Shown here one piece after another: positions 11,706 through 22,862 of a stretch of DNA of 64,000 bases (position 1 is the first letter of the stretch; every line of letters begins with the position of its first letter). The stretch comes from Orbilia blumenaviensis (Eukaryota; Ascomycota; Orbiliomycetes; Orbiliales; Orbiliaceae). The position numbers were made by a program, and so were the translations under genes. The notes beneath the pieces are model-generated. The model worked only from the letters and a program-made list of their open reading frames with translations. It did no database searches and was not told the origin of the DNA. The stretch covers positions 3,100,001 to 3,164,000 of the forward strand of contig JAVHNS010000002.1 of the NCBI GenBank assembly GCA_036872755.1, in the 5' to 3' direction.

Positions 11706-12653
11706 AGTATCCGCACACCAACTCGATACCGCCTTTGTTCATTGTGAATGCATTGCTATAATCATACCCCACACCTCTTTATTTGCTCTTTTGGCTTTGG
11801 CGAGAATACAATGTCAGCGTCGTCTCTTTTACTCCGACCCTTTTTGTGACCTTGTTCAGAAATACACTATTCCTAACCGTATTAATGGAAAGTCCCTGCT
11901 TGATGTCTGCTACGTCGCTGGTGTACGCATGAGAATCGCATGGACTCTTTTTCTTCTCTTACATCCCTCCGACCGTTTCCAATTATTTTCTTCTCTTTTC
12001 TTTCTGTACTTTTGTGGCATTTCTTTTCGGTCAGAGGAGATACTGTGTCGACGTCATTTCTTTTACTTTCTCCGTTTAACCCCCAATTGATCCTCCCGTT
12101 TTCCTTATCTCCCTTTTTTTTTCGAATCATCCATCCCTCATGTACGTTAGATAAATCGACAGAGCTTTTAATGCCTTATATTCGGGACTTTGAAATGACT
12201 TAACTTGATTTGTTCGCTTGTTAGTGTGGTATATGGTCAGTATCCTCACATGGTTCACAGGACAAGGCTGATACTTTTCTTGATCCATTACTTATCGGCA
12301 AACCCGCGGACCGATGTGCAAGATTGGAATTGAGGGATACAAGTGCGCCGAAAAGTGGTTCCACATTAGCACTTTTTCCCCCCTTCCTCCCAAAATTTAT
12401 GGACGCCGGATCTATATGCAGGATTGATGCAGGAATCATGCGATTAAAAGGCTGATGCATTTGAACCGAGATTCGTGGTTTGCCCGAGTTGGTGATAAAT
12501 AAGTCGTCAGCGCCGCCCCGCGCGCTGGAGCATTCGTGATGGACATATTTACATTGGAATGTATCATTTTAATTTCCTTCTAACATTTAGTACCTCCATT
12601 CTTTAGGATTTCTTTTTCCCTTGCCGGTGTGACGATCAGCTATAAATTAAACC
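11706..12653. other. Intergenic: SMI1 3' end and upstream region of next gene
   Basis: T-rich 3' flank followed by the promoter region of the next plus-strand gene. A TATAAATTAAACC element lies just before its ATG (12640-12653). No gene or RNA was recognised. Confidence 0.6.
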
Positions 12654-14234
12654 ATGGAGCATTTTGCGCCGTTTACAGCGAATGCAGTGTCACAGCGGTA
12701 AGCTTATAGGTCGCTGCTACATATATATATATCAGTTTTGATATGGTTTTAATTACGTCGGGAACGATTACTGTTTGCTAACTTGAATAATTCTGTTAGA
12801 TATGAAACTGCAGAATTAACTTCTTCGATTGTGCTGGTTGAAAATGCGGTGCGGCAGAGGAATGATGATACAGAGGCATATGAACTTGATGCGCAAGGGT
12901 AGGTCCTCTTCTTCGTTTCAACATTCAAGGGCCCTTTCTTCTAGATATCGTCATATCCGGGTTTTATAGAACATGATTTCGAAGGTGGCTAATCTCAAAT
13001 CGAATTACCTTGATCCTATAGTAGTCATCATGAATCTGGACTCGACAATCTTCAAGAAATGCCCGTTCCTAGCTATGGAGGGCCGGCATATACATATGCT
13101 GAACTACCTGCTCGAACAACTCCAACCACGAGCTCTATGAACGGTGCATCCTCGCCACGACCAGCTTCAGTAAATTATCGGCAGGCAGTTGCGGCAAGTC
13201 GATCTACTACAGCTGCATCACCTTCATTACACACTCCATTTGATGCATTCGACAATCCGGAGTACTACTGGAACCCGGACCAAACTGCCTCTGCCATTCC
13301 TACCACCCAGGCTGCACCTGCACCACTGCCACCGCCACCTTCTCAATCATACCCCAGAAAGAAAAGATTCAAGCCCATAGAAAGCTCACAGTTTTTACCG
13401 GAATATGTCGCTGATAATTTTATACAAGCTAACCCAGACCAAGACGGCTTCTTCTGCGTGTTCAGAACAACGTACGTTCTAAGGAGCGATGGGAAAACCA
13501 TCCACGAAGGACATCTACCCGCAAACCAGACAACACTATGGAAGGCCGATAGAGTCTCCGGTCACCTGTTCGAGGTCACTTGGTGGGGGAGTATGATCTA
13601 CCACGGCCCCTTCCAGGACAACGAGCGTGAGTTCACGACATACTGGGGCCGAAAAAGTACAATAAAGGCCGTGGTAGAGCCCACCAATGATACCCATTCT
13701 TTCCTCTTCCTCCCAGGAACTTTCCGCGTCCTCCATTCAAACTTTATAAAACTCGACTGTCTAGCAGCCGCCAGCCTCCAAGCCGCCAGAAAACCCAAAG
13801 CATCAACCTTCAACAACAACCCGCAGTTCGAACAGTTTCAAGGTGGTGATATAAGAAGCTTGACACAGGAAAGGGCACCCATGGGTAGCTGGAGACGTAT
13901 CTTCAATCAGTTTGGATATGCGTTAAACCCTACCATTCAGCCTAGCAGCCGCTTTACCACAGAGATGGGGTCGGTGTTACTTTACTGCAGTATCCCCAGG
14001 CTCTTTGCCCATATTATATCAACGGGGAAGGTACCCCCTAAACATATATTCAAATATATCAGCAGATCGAAGGAGGATGTGCCAGTTTTTGCTGATGTGT
14101 CTAGAACACAAGGGAACGATAGTTGCCCCAAGTATTTTTATCCATCTATAACGTTGAGAATACCGATAACTGAGTGGACTGATCAGGGGTGGTTATATAC
14201 CGAGCTTGGGAGTATGTCGGTGCTAGTTGCTTGA
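12654..14234 (+). CDS. Unrecognised protein, 451 aa, Pro/Ser-rich N-terminus
   Basis: Exons 12654-12697, 12800-12898 and 13022-14234 join in frame to about 451 aa. The start at 12654 is preferred over the internal ATG 13059 because two introns with GTAAGC and GTAGGT donors and TAG acceptors extend the frame without a stop. I do not recognise a domain family. Residues about 85-190 are low-complexity (Pro, Ala, Thr, Ser). A basic patch PRKKRFKP follows, and then a folded-looking region rich in aromatic residues (FFCVFRTTYVLRSDGK, FEVTWWGSMIYHGPF, REFTTYWGRK, SFLFLPGTFRVLH). The C-terminal third is also globular in composition. No signal peptide or membrane helix is visible. It could be a nuclear protein given the basic patch, but this is speculation. 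Confidence 0.7.
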
Positions 14235-15399
14235 TTTTATAATTATAAATACGAATTTTATACTGCTCCTCCGTCCTGTTTTTGTTTTTGATTATTATTA
14301 TTATTTTTTTTATTTTTAAAAAAAACCACTTAATACAGCATACTACTGTACAGCATACTACTGGTTATGTTTCCTGAATTTAGTTGAACGGCGCTTTGAG
14401 ACGTCCAGAGACTTCTTGTTTCTAGTTTTCAGTTTAACTATGAGAGAGCATGATATAGTTCCTCAAATGCGAGGGCCTTATGTGTGAACTATTCTAAACG
14501 CACTAGAACATGTATAGATCGAATACAAGTCTGTCTGTTTACTCCTAATCAACCGAAATATTAAGATGCTTAGCGTAACTCGGCCCATTCAGCTGGACAG
14601 ACGCATGGGCAGACTCCAACTTTGTTGGATTTTTTCTAGATCGCAACACACAATTCCGATCATATGGTATTGTAGTATATACTTACTTGGATCTCAGCTC
14701 CGACAAGTTTAGGGTTATTAGCGGGATAGATTTGGGGTAGAGGCAGTGGATGTGCGTGGTATTGGAGTATGTATTATAATTAATAGCTAATCAATGATCA
14801 ATTTGCATTAGAGGTAGAAAACGGCTGACATCCTGTAGAAGAGGAAGCTTAATCAAATGAATGCCAACCGACCCGGACAATGGATAGATATCGTTCCCGG
14901 AACACTCTATCTTCTCTTCCTCCTCCTTAAGATTATCTCAAGCCGCCTAGTGACCTAACCGCGAGACCTTTTTCCAGATCTGGAAGCCTTTTGGCTGAAG
15001 CTTTCCCTTGGGAATAAGATTCATAAGCGGGAAGGGCAAGTCTTTTCAATCATCTCCTTGTCCTCCTGTGTTTTTTTTCGATTTTCCAAAGGTCTATATC
15101 AGGATTTTAGTAAATGCTACCCGGGCTACCAACTTTTTGATTGGCTCCTCTACAGCCCCGCCGATACCAGGGAGTGAGGTTCTTCAATTCTGAGTCGAGC
15201 CTAATTTTTCATCATTCCAGGTTAGAAGAAGAAGCAGAAAGACAGAACGAAAATGTATCGTGTTTACAGAAAGGGATACTCCTATCTGATATTCTGCGTT
15301 TGCACATCATCCACAAGGTTATACACCTGCGTAGCAGGAGTATCCAATGTCTTGATATGACTTTCATAACCCTCCATGGAAGCGAAGCGCCGTTTTACT

Positions 15400-15434
<35 letters not shown>

Positions 15435-15758
15435 TTTTTTCGCATTCTTCGGGTTGAAAAGATACCGAGGAAAGGTGATAAAGAGGGACCATGTCGGTTG
15501 GGGCGGCATTCTTTTTTTAATGCGTCCGAGTTGATCTGCTGCCGGAGTGTACCTTGGATACCTAGTATTGATATTATACCTGGGTAGCCCAGTGCAAGGG
15601 TAAAATGATACTATTGGCCCGCTCCATGCCGCATCAAAAAAGGAATCATCTGGTATCCAAATTTATACACTCACCACCACCACCACTAATCCAACAACCC
15701 GCCAAAAAAAAATAAGACTCCAAAAAGGATGCAAAAAAAAGAAAGGTCTAAAGGAATT
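14235..15758. other. Intergenic, no gene recognised; CT/T microsatellite
   Basis: AT-rich. It contains a small tandem duplication of ACAGCATACTACTG at about 14337-14363 and a (CT)n run merging into poly-T at 15400-15440. Open frames here show no recognisable product. Confidence 0.6.
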
Positions 15759-15849
15759 TGCTGCCGACGGGAGTCGAACCCGTGTCGCCCGCAATAAACC
15801 GGATTTGCTCCGATGGGAAACGAGCATCATACCGTTAGACCACAGCAGC
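15759..15849 (-). tRNA. tRNA-Gly(CCC) with 20-nt intron
   Basis: On the minus strand the sequence folds as a full tRNA. The acceptor stem GCTGCTG (15843-15849) pairs with CGGCAGC (15760-15766), with one G-U pair and discriminator A at 15759. The D-arm contains GGTCTAACGG and the T-arm is ACGGG-TTCGACT-CCCGT. The anticodon CCC is the complement of 15815-15817, in the loop TTCCCAT. A 20-nt intron (complement of 15794-15813) interrupts the loop one base 3' of the anticodon, the standard nuclear tRNA intron position. With the intron removed the anticodon stem is CTCGT/GCGGG. The A-box and B-box internal promoters are intact. Glycine CCC reads GGG codons. Confidence 0.93.
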
Positions 15850-16380
15850 GGATAGAGTTTTACGATCCAGTAATGCCTTATCAAGCCGGTTTGCTGGCTA
15901 CAAGGGTGTGGGTGATGCGGGGTTGTGTGGCTTTTTTGGCGGGGCAACACAAACTCACACAATACGAACTGGATTCGATTGCTGGCTCTTCCAGCACATA
16001 GACTCATCCAATTACGACGAGGCTTTCAAGTTTACTGTTCCAAAAGAAGAAAAAAATTTTAAAAAAAAATTGCATGACAATGCATCTGAAGTCAATTATA
16101 TTTTATAGAGATTTAGAACCTCGATGCACAATATAGAGGCGGATACTATTGCTACTAGACCCCGGCACATTTCAAGCGCAGCGTATGTAGAAGGATGCCA
16201 TTCGATTAGTATCGCTCCTGTTGGATATGTTAAATACAGCTGTATCCAGACTGTGGATATTTACAGAATTATTTTTTTTTAGTTTTTTCTCTTAAGAAAA
16301 TAGCAAAAAGCTTTTAATCCCTACCACTCCTACCCATCCCAAGCACGTAATATATACTCCCACGCCATCCAGAAGCGCTA
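15850..16380. other. Intergenic: tRNA upstream flank and ADE5,7 3' flank
   Basis: No gene recognised. An A-rich stretch (16045-16075) and a T-rich stretch (16271-16290) lie here. The latter is near the ADE5,7 stop on the minus strand. Confidence 0.55.
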
Positions 16381-19123
16381 TCAATCCCACACTTGCAGAT
16401 TCTTCAACAGACACCCTTCCTCCTCAGTGTCCGTCTTACGTCTCAAGGACCCAATATTATAAACCGTCTCACCGTCCTCTTCAAGTTCCTTCTGCACAGC
16501 CTCCCAGTTTTCCTTCGAAACCACAAGTACCATTCCAATACCTGTATTCCAGGTTCTCGCGAATTCCTGGTGTGTCAGACCACCCTTATACTTCAACCAG
16601 TTGAACAAGCTTGACAGCTTCCATGACTTCACGTCAACAATGGCAGTCATATCCTTCGGTAGCATTCGTGGGATGTTTTCGGTCAATCCGCCGCCAGTAA
16701 TATGTGACATTCCCTTCACGAGGCCCTTCTTGCAGATTTTAAGGAGCGGCTTGACGTAGATTCTTGTCGGGGTTAATAGCGACTCGCCAACCGAGACGTT
16801 GGCCTCCCAAGGCGCTTCAGCTTTATAGGAAAGGCCATTTCGGTCAATAATCTTTCGAACGAGCGAGAACCCGTTCGAATGGACACCGTTGGACGCCAAT
16901 CCGAGTAGAACATCGCCTTCGACCATATCATCCAATTTTGGGAGTATCGAGTCCTTGGTAACGGCGCCAACAGCGGCACCGACGGCATCGTAGTCATCTT
17001 CCTGGTACATGCCTGGCATTTCGGCCGTTTCTCCACCAATGAGGGCGCAGCCGGCTTGTTTGCAGCCGTCTGCAACACCGGCGATGAATTCGGCGGCCTT
17101 TTCGACTTCGAGTTTGGAGCAGGAGAAGCAGTCGAGGAAGAATAGGGGTTCAGCACCCTGGACTACCAAGTCGTTTACGTTCATGGCGACAAGATCGATA
17201 CCTATGTTGTTTTAGTACTTAACTCTTACCTCTACCAGACAGTATGAAACTCACCAACGGTATCGTGCTTGTCAGCCAGCTGGGCAACCTTGAGCTTAGT
17301 ACCAACGCCATCAATGCAACCAATAATCAGCGGACCACCATATCCGGCACTCTGCAAATCAAAGACTCCACCGAACCCGCCGAGGTCTGCATCGGCACCA
17401 ACACGCTTGGTGGATTTGACGCATGACTTGATTCTCTCGACCAATGCGTTGCCAGCGTCGATAGATACACCGGCAGAGGCATAGGTAAGAGCCTCGAGTT
17501 CTGGAGCTTCTTGTCGGAATGCGCTGGTACAAGTTAGCAATTTACAACCCCATTAACCTGACTTAGATAGGTCTCACCGATGAGCGATGTCCTTTCGGTA
17601 GTATGCCTGGTTGAACTTGATGCTATGGACACCCTTGTAGGCGCTCTTAACGGCCGATTCCAGGTCATCTGCTACGCAGTTGATGGCAATCACACGGCCT
17701 CCATCTGTCTTCAACAAATCGCCCTCTTCTTTGGTTCCCGCGTGGAATAGGGTAGCCTCCAGGCCTGGCTCCAATGGATCCAAAGTCATAACATCTCCCT
17801 TTGCGTAAGCGTCAGGATAGCCTCCGGCAACTACAACCACGGTGGTAGAAAACCTGGGCTCGATCGTGATCTTAACGGCGTCAAGCCAGTGCTCGCAGCA
17901 AGCGACCATGATCTGTGCCAGATCAGTGTCCCTGCTCAACAGCGGTAAAACAGTTTGAGTCTCTGGGTCACCGAATCGGACGTTGTATTCTAAGACCTTT
18001 GCTCCTGCTTTGGTCATCATGATACCAGTGAATAGCATTCCGACGAATGGCATTCCCTCCCTTCTCATGCCGTCGATTGTAGGCTGTAGCACTCTCTTTG
18101 TGATATCGTCGATAACGGACTGTGGTGCGATCTTAGTGGGGGCGTAGCAACCCATACCACCGGTGTTGGGACCTTTGTCGCCATCGAAGATCCGTTTGTG
18201 GTCCTGGGCCGGAACGAGGGGGACGATGGTGTAGCCGTCGCTGAAGGCTAGAATGCTGAGTTCGTCGCCTTCGAGGTATTCTTCGATCACAACCTCGTCG
18301 CCTGAATAATACATTAGTCGCAAGCTTCCGTCGACAGAAGTTTGTGGGTGATATCCCCACCTGCATCCTGGAAAATCTTTCCAACCATGATGCTCTTAAC
18401 AGCATCGATGGCTTCCTCCTTTGAAGTGGCAACAACCACGCCCTTTCCGGCTGCTAACCCACTGGCCTTGACAACGACATTGTGAGGCACGGATTTGATG
18501 TACTCGACTGCCTCTTCGTACTTCGTGAAGTTCTTGTACTCGGCGGTAGGAATATTATGTCTGTGCATGAAATCCTTGGAAAAGGTCTTGGAGCCCTCCA
18601 TACGGGCAGCCTCCTTCGTAGGACCGAAGCATAGTATGCCAACTATAATTTATAACATATCGTCATCAGTTAACAAATTTGATCAAAACGACCCATTTTA
18701 CGTAATCATAATATATATATATATAGGAATTTTCGAACCTTTACGGAAGTGTTCCTCAATGCCTTCAACCAGTGGAACCTCGGGACCGGGAACGACAAGA
18801 TTGATCTTTTCTTCAATTGCAAGAGCGACCAGAGCTTCGAAGTTGGTGACACTGATCTTCTTGTTGGAAGTCTTTGGGACGGTTCGGGCGGTTCCTCCAT
18901 TGCCTGTACATATCACCGATGCCGTAGATTTATAGATTAGAGAATATGCCCATGATAGCAGGATTAAGATGGAAACCGAAGCAATCGATTAAAGCAAGAC
19001 TGACGAACCCGGTGCGACAATGATCTTTTCAACTCGGTCTGATTGGGCGAGCTTCCAGGCCAGAGCGTGCTCTCGTCCTCCGTTCCCGACGAGGAGGATG
19101 CGTAGTGGGGTGTCTCCAATCAT
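16381..19123 (-). CDS. ADE5,7: Bifunctional GAR synthetase / AIR synthetase
   Basis: Purine biosynthesis enzyme catalysing steps 2 and 5: phosphoribosylamine + glycine to GAR, and FGAM to AIR. Exons (minus strand, 5' to 3'): 19123-19009, 18903-18739, 18642-18361, 18301-17578, 17523-17255, 17201-16381. They join in frame to about 791 aa, matching the yeast enzyme length. The N-terminal half is PurD-like: [20 protein letters not shown], then [14 protein letters not shown], an ATP-grasp region with [16 protein letters not shown], and [17 protein letters not shown]. The C-terminal half is PurM-like: [72 protein letters not shown] and [17 protein letters not shown]. Fusion of the two activities is normal in fungi. 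Donors of introns 1 and 2 are GTTCGT and GTTCGA, unlike the usual GTANGT. It is divergent from THR1 across about 0.7 kb. Confidence 0.97.
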
Positions 19124-19817
19124 CGTCCCGCAATTCGGCACCAAGCAAGTATTATCGTACGGCGTGCTGAATATTCAATCGATAGCTAGCTAGAAGTAAA
19201 GGTGTCGCCAGGACGGTACCGAGAGTAGGAAAATAAATAAATAAGAATAGAAAATAGATGCTGAGAACCTGGAAAAGAAAAATTCTTCAGTCCTTTTTGA
19301 GGTCTGAATCTATATATTTTTTTTCTTATATGGTTGGTTCAGGCAGCGGCGCATACGGTAAAATAAAATATTGCATCGGCGGGTGCGGTGCAGTCAAGTG
19401 GGATGGCCGAAGAAGACGGGGGCCCTCTTTGGCGGGGCACTGCAATTTCTGGCACCCAAATTAGCCTTTGCCCGTCACCAAAAGGAAAGAAAAAAACGGG
19501 CATGCGAGCTCCACCGATTCGGACATGGTCGCCAGATAGCTCGACAAGAACACCGCCAATGATATATTAATCCTGCCATCTCTCAAATCCAAAAGAAAAC
19601 CCTCCAGCTTCATCGAAGGACTAGTACTACGTAGCTAGTCGACAGCTGCCGGAGAGTCGAGCTGTGTCAATTGTCATTTAGAGTCGACCGCCACCCCCCT
19701 TGCAATTGTTGAGTGTACACACGCATACACCGTCGGCAGTATTGTCCACATTCACGCCTCTGCAGCCATTGCGCAATTGTTAGGGAGCCCCTGCTATTGG
19801 TTCGGTGTATTTTCAAG
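19124..19817. promoter_or_regulatory. Shared divergent upstream region of ADE5,7 and THR1
   Basis: About 0.7 kb separates the two start codons, so both promoters must lie here. A palindromic-looking block around 19629-19645 (TACGTAGCTAG) and two GAGTCGA elements (about 19653 and 19681) are visible. I found no perfect TGACTCA Gcn4/Cpc1 site. No gene is seen inside. Confidence 0.5.
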
Positions 19818-21282
19818 ATGGCCAGCTCGCGAAGGCCCTTCACGATTAGTATGCACGGCATGATCCAGAGGGATAGCTATGGTAGTAGTGTCATAGTGGT
19901 TTGCATGGCAAGGCTAACATTTTGTATTCTATCCATAAAGAGGTCCCTTGTTCCTCTGCAAATATAGGTTCGCCATCCTCTTCCGATCTTCTTCATCTTC
20001 TTCATCTTCTTCTTCCTGTTCTTCACGTCTCTCCTCGTTGTAATTTACTCTTCGGAATCGCTGTTATTATGAGCGCCGTAACGTAAAGAAAGAAAGAAGA
20101 AAAAAACTAACTCTCGCCTGAGAGCTTCGCAAAAGGACCCGGTTTCGACGTCGTCGGACTCGCGCTCTCCATATACCTAACGCTCACCGTCACCTTCACG
20201 GACAAAAACCCGGAGGCCGAGCATAATTGCACTATCACATACGAAGGCGATGGCGCCGACGAGGTGCCGCTGAAACCGGACCATAACCTGATCACACGGA
20301 CGGCATTATACGTTCTTAAATGTCACGACATTCGAGACTTCCCGGCTGGCACCCATGTGCATATTAAGAATGATATTCCATTGGGTAGAGGTCTAGGTTC
20401 CTCGGGTGCTGCGGTTGTAGCTGGTGTGATGCTTGGGAGTACGGTTGGGGACCTCGGACTATCGAAGGATAGGATGATGGATTATACGCTCATGATTGAG
20501 CGACACCCCGATAACGTCACGGCTACAATGATGGGTGGGTTCGTTGGCTCGTATCTGAGGGAATTGGACCCTAAGGACACTGAGAGGAAGGAGATTCCGT
20601 TGAGTGAGGTTCTTCCTGAGCCAGCTGGAGGACTAGAAACTGGCCTCAAGCCACCAGAGCCACCGCTGGGAATTGGTCACCATATTAGGTTTGGGTGGGC
20701 GCCAGAGATTAAAGCTATCGCGATTATTCCAGATTTTGAAGTTGCGACGGCAACCGCTAGAGGGGTACTGCCGACGGAATACTCGAAGAAGGATTTGGTA
20801 TGGAAATCATAGTATTGTTTGATGAGACAGACCTATGGCTTACATTTTGGCGCGCAGATATTCAATCTACAGAGACTGGCGGTTCTTACGACGGCATTGA
20901 CACGATCACCACCAGATCCAGAGCTTATATACCAGGCTATGCAGGACAAAGTCCACCAACCATATAGAAAAACACTGGTAGGCGCAGATGTCCCCAGTGC
21001 TTGAACGAACCATGCTATGCTGGGACAAATCCAGAAGCTAACCTATATACGTTCTAGATCCCCGCTTTACCCGAAATTCTAACCTCGATGACCCCTCAAT
21101 CCCACCACGGCCTCCTTGGAATTTGTCTCTCCGGCGCCGGACCCACGATCTTGGCTTTGGCGACTGAGAACTTCCAGAAGATAGCTGAGGAGATATTAGC
21201 ACGGTTTGCGAAGGAGGGCGTTCATTGTGTATGGAAGGTTTTGGAGCCGGTCCAGGAAGGCGCTCAGGTGACTGAATTGTGA
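19818..21282 (+). CDS. THR1: Homoserine kinase
   Basis: GHMP-family kinase that phosphorylates L-homoserine with ATP in threonine biosynthesis. Exons 19818-19848, 19941-19967, 20136-20797, 20858-20977 and 21058-21282 join to 354 aa, close to the yeast Thr1 length of 357. The start gives MASSRRPFTI, then KVPCSSANIG and PGFDVVGLALSIYL, so the first conserved motif is assembled from three exons, one of only 27 nt. The ATP-binding loop is PLGRGLGSSGAAVVAG (about residues 110-125). Also visible are ERHPDNVTATMMGGFVGS and the C-terminal GHMP motif GICLSGAGPTILAL. The ATG at 19901 lies in frame with exon 2 but would omit the conserved leader, so it is rejected. The intron 2 donor is GTTCGC. The gene is followed in tandem by HIS3. 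Confidence 0.96.
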
Positions 21283-21900
21283 GAGAATGGCATTTTTGTC
21301 TTGATCCTTCTAGCTGGAACCCCCCGGGGTAGCATGCGAGATGTGCGTTTCTATCGACCATGGTTTTTTTTACCTACTTTCGGTTATTACTTGGTTAAGA
21401 GCTGCTTGTTAAGAAATTCGAATGATAGATTACCATAGACCGTCCGTAGTATTGATACCGAGTTATGCATTGTTCTATCGATTCTGTATTGACCTGTTCC
21501 ATTCACTTGCCAACTAAGCTATGTCTAACTTACTTAAGCCTACCCTGACTCTGAGCTCGATATCTACTGATATGCAAGCCGCATAAAGCAATTAACACTA
21601 CAACAATGAATGCATGAGAAATCGTATGGATGTGAGTGGTCCGCGCCGCGCCCGCAGTTTGCAAGGTTATGCTCTAAGCGAAGGCCGATGGACGGACCTT
21701 GTAGACGCAACACGGCTTCGTCCGATATCAGAAATTAGAAACCGGCTTTCGCGACGGAGCCGGTGTCTGTCCTCTCTTCTCTAGTTCTATATATATATAA
21801 ATACCCTCAACGGTTATCAATCCAATCCCGAGAAATCCATAGTGCCTCAGAAAAAAGTTAACGCCAGCCAGCCAGCCAGCTTGTAGGGAAAAAAACAACG
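21283..21900. promoter_or_regulatory. THR1-HIS3 intergenic with TGACTC element
   Basis: It holds the THR1 3' end and the HIS3 promoter. TGACTC (21546-21551), the core of Gcn4/CpcA-type sites, lies about 350 bp upstream of the HIS3 ATG; a TATA-like TATATATATAAATA run is at about 21790-21803. The regulatory roles are inferred from yeast HIS3. Confidence 0.45.
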
Positions 21901-22191
21901 ATGGCCACCGCTCCTCGATACGCTGCCCTGAACCGGGACACCAATGAAACCAAAATCAAGATAAAGCTGTCCCTTGACGGCGGCTCGCTTCCCGACGATA
22001 CCAAAGAGGCGAATTCGAATCTGGAAGTTCAAGACGGAGAGCAGGTCTCCACAGGCCATGCTAGTCAGGTTTCGGGCGGGAATGTTCAGAGCATACAAAC
22101 CGGTATTGGATTCTTGGACCATATGTTCCATGCTATGTCGAAGCATGCCGGGTGGAGTTTGGAGATGAGTTGTGATGGAGACTTGCATAGT

Positions 22192-22234
<43 letters not shown>

Positions 22235-22862
22235 CCCTTTGTTACCGTTCCTTGGGGATGCGAATGGCTTCTCCATTCTTCTTATTCCTGTTTCTTCTAT
22301 GTTTTTCTTCTTCTTCTTCTTCTACTACTTTTGGTTGCTAATGGTGCATGTGTGGGGAATGAACAGTTGATGACCACCATACTGCTGAGGATTCGGCGAT
22401 AGCTCTGGGTATGGCATTCAAGCAAGCATTGGGTCCAATCCGAGGCTACAAGAGATTCGGTCATGGCTTTGCGCCCTTGGACGAGGTACGTCATACATCT
22501 ACACAATCCGACTACTCATTTACTCATTCGTCGTGAGAAAAAAACTGTATGCCTAACTAATGACAACGAATGTTCACTAGGCCCTCTCTCGAGCTGTCGT
22601 CGACCTCTCCAACCGTCCATATGCCGTTATCGAACTCGACCTAAAGCGCGAGAAGATCGGAGACCTAAGTTGCGAAATGATTCCTCACGTTCTTGAAAGC
22701 TTTGCGCAGGCGGCAGGTATTACGATGCATGTTGACTGCTTGAGAGGGAAGAATGACCATCATAGGGCTGAGTCGGCGTTCAAGGCTTTGGCGATTGCTT
22801 TAAGAGAGGCAACGTCGAGGACGGGAGGGAATGATGTTCCGAGTACTAAGGGATGCTTATAA
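21901..22862 (+). CDS. HIS3: Imidazoleglycerol-phosphate dehydratase
   Basis: Sixth step of histidine biosynthesis: IGP to imidazole-acetol phosphate and water. Exons 21901-22189, 22367-22485 and 22581-22862 give 229 aa (yeast His3 is 220). The metal-binding histidine motifs are all present: [13 protein letters not shown] in exon 1, [15 protein letters not shown] created exactly across the first splice, and [20 protein letters not shown] near the C-terminus. [12 protein letters not shown] is also typical. A loop near residues 30-60 ([14 protein letters not shown]...) is a fungal-type insert between the first strands. Intron 1 contains a 39-nt poly-T run (22196-22234) directly after the GTAAGG donor. 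A TGACTC element lies upstream. Confidence 0.97.
22196..22234 (+). repeat. 39-nt poly-T in HIS3 intron 1
   Basis: Uninterrupted T run immediately downstream of the 5' splice site at 22190. Such runs are prone to length change and polymerase slippage. Confidence 0.95.

Noticed and set aside
19901..20086. Alternative THR1 start at ATG 19901
   Set aside because: It reads into intron 2 and lacks the conserved leader; splicing 19848 to 19941 gives the family-typical FTIKVPCSSANIGPGFD.
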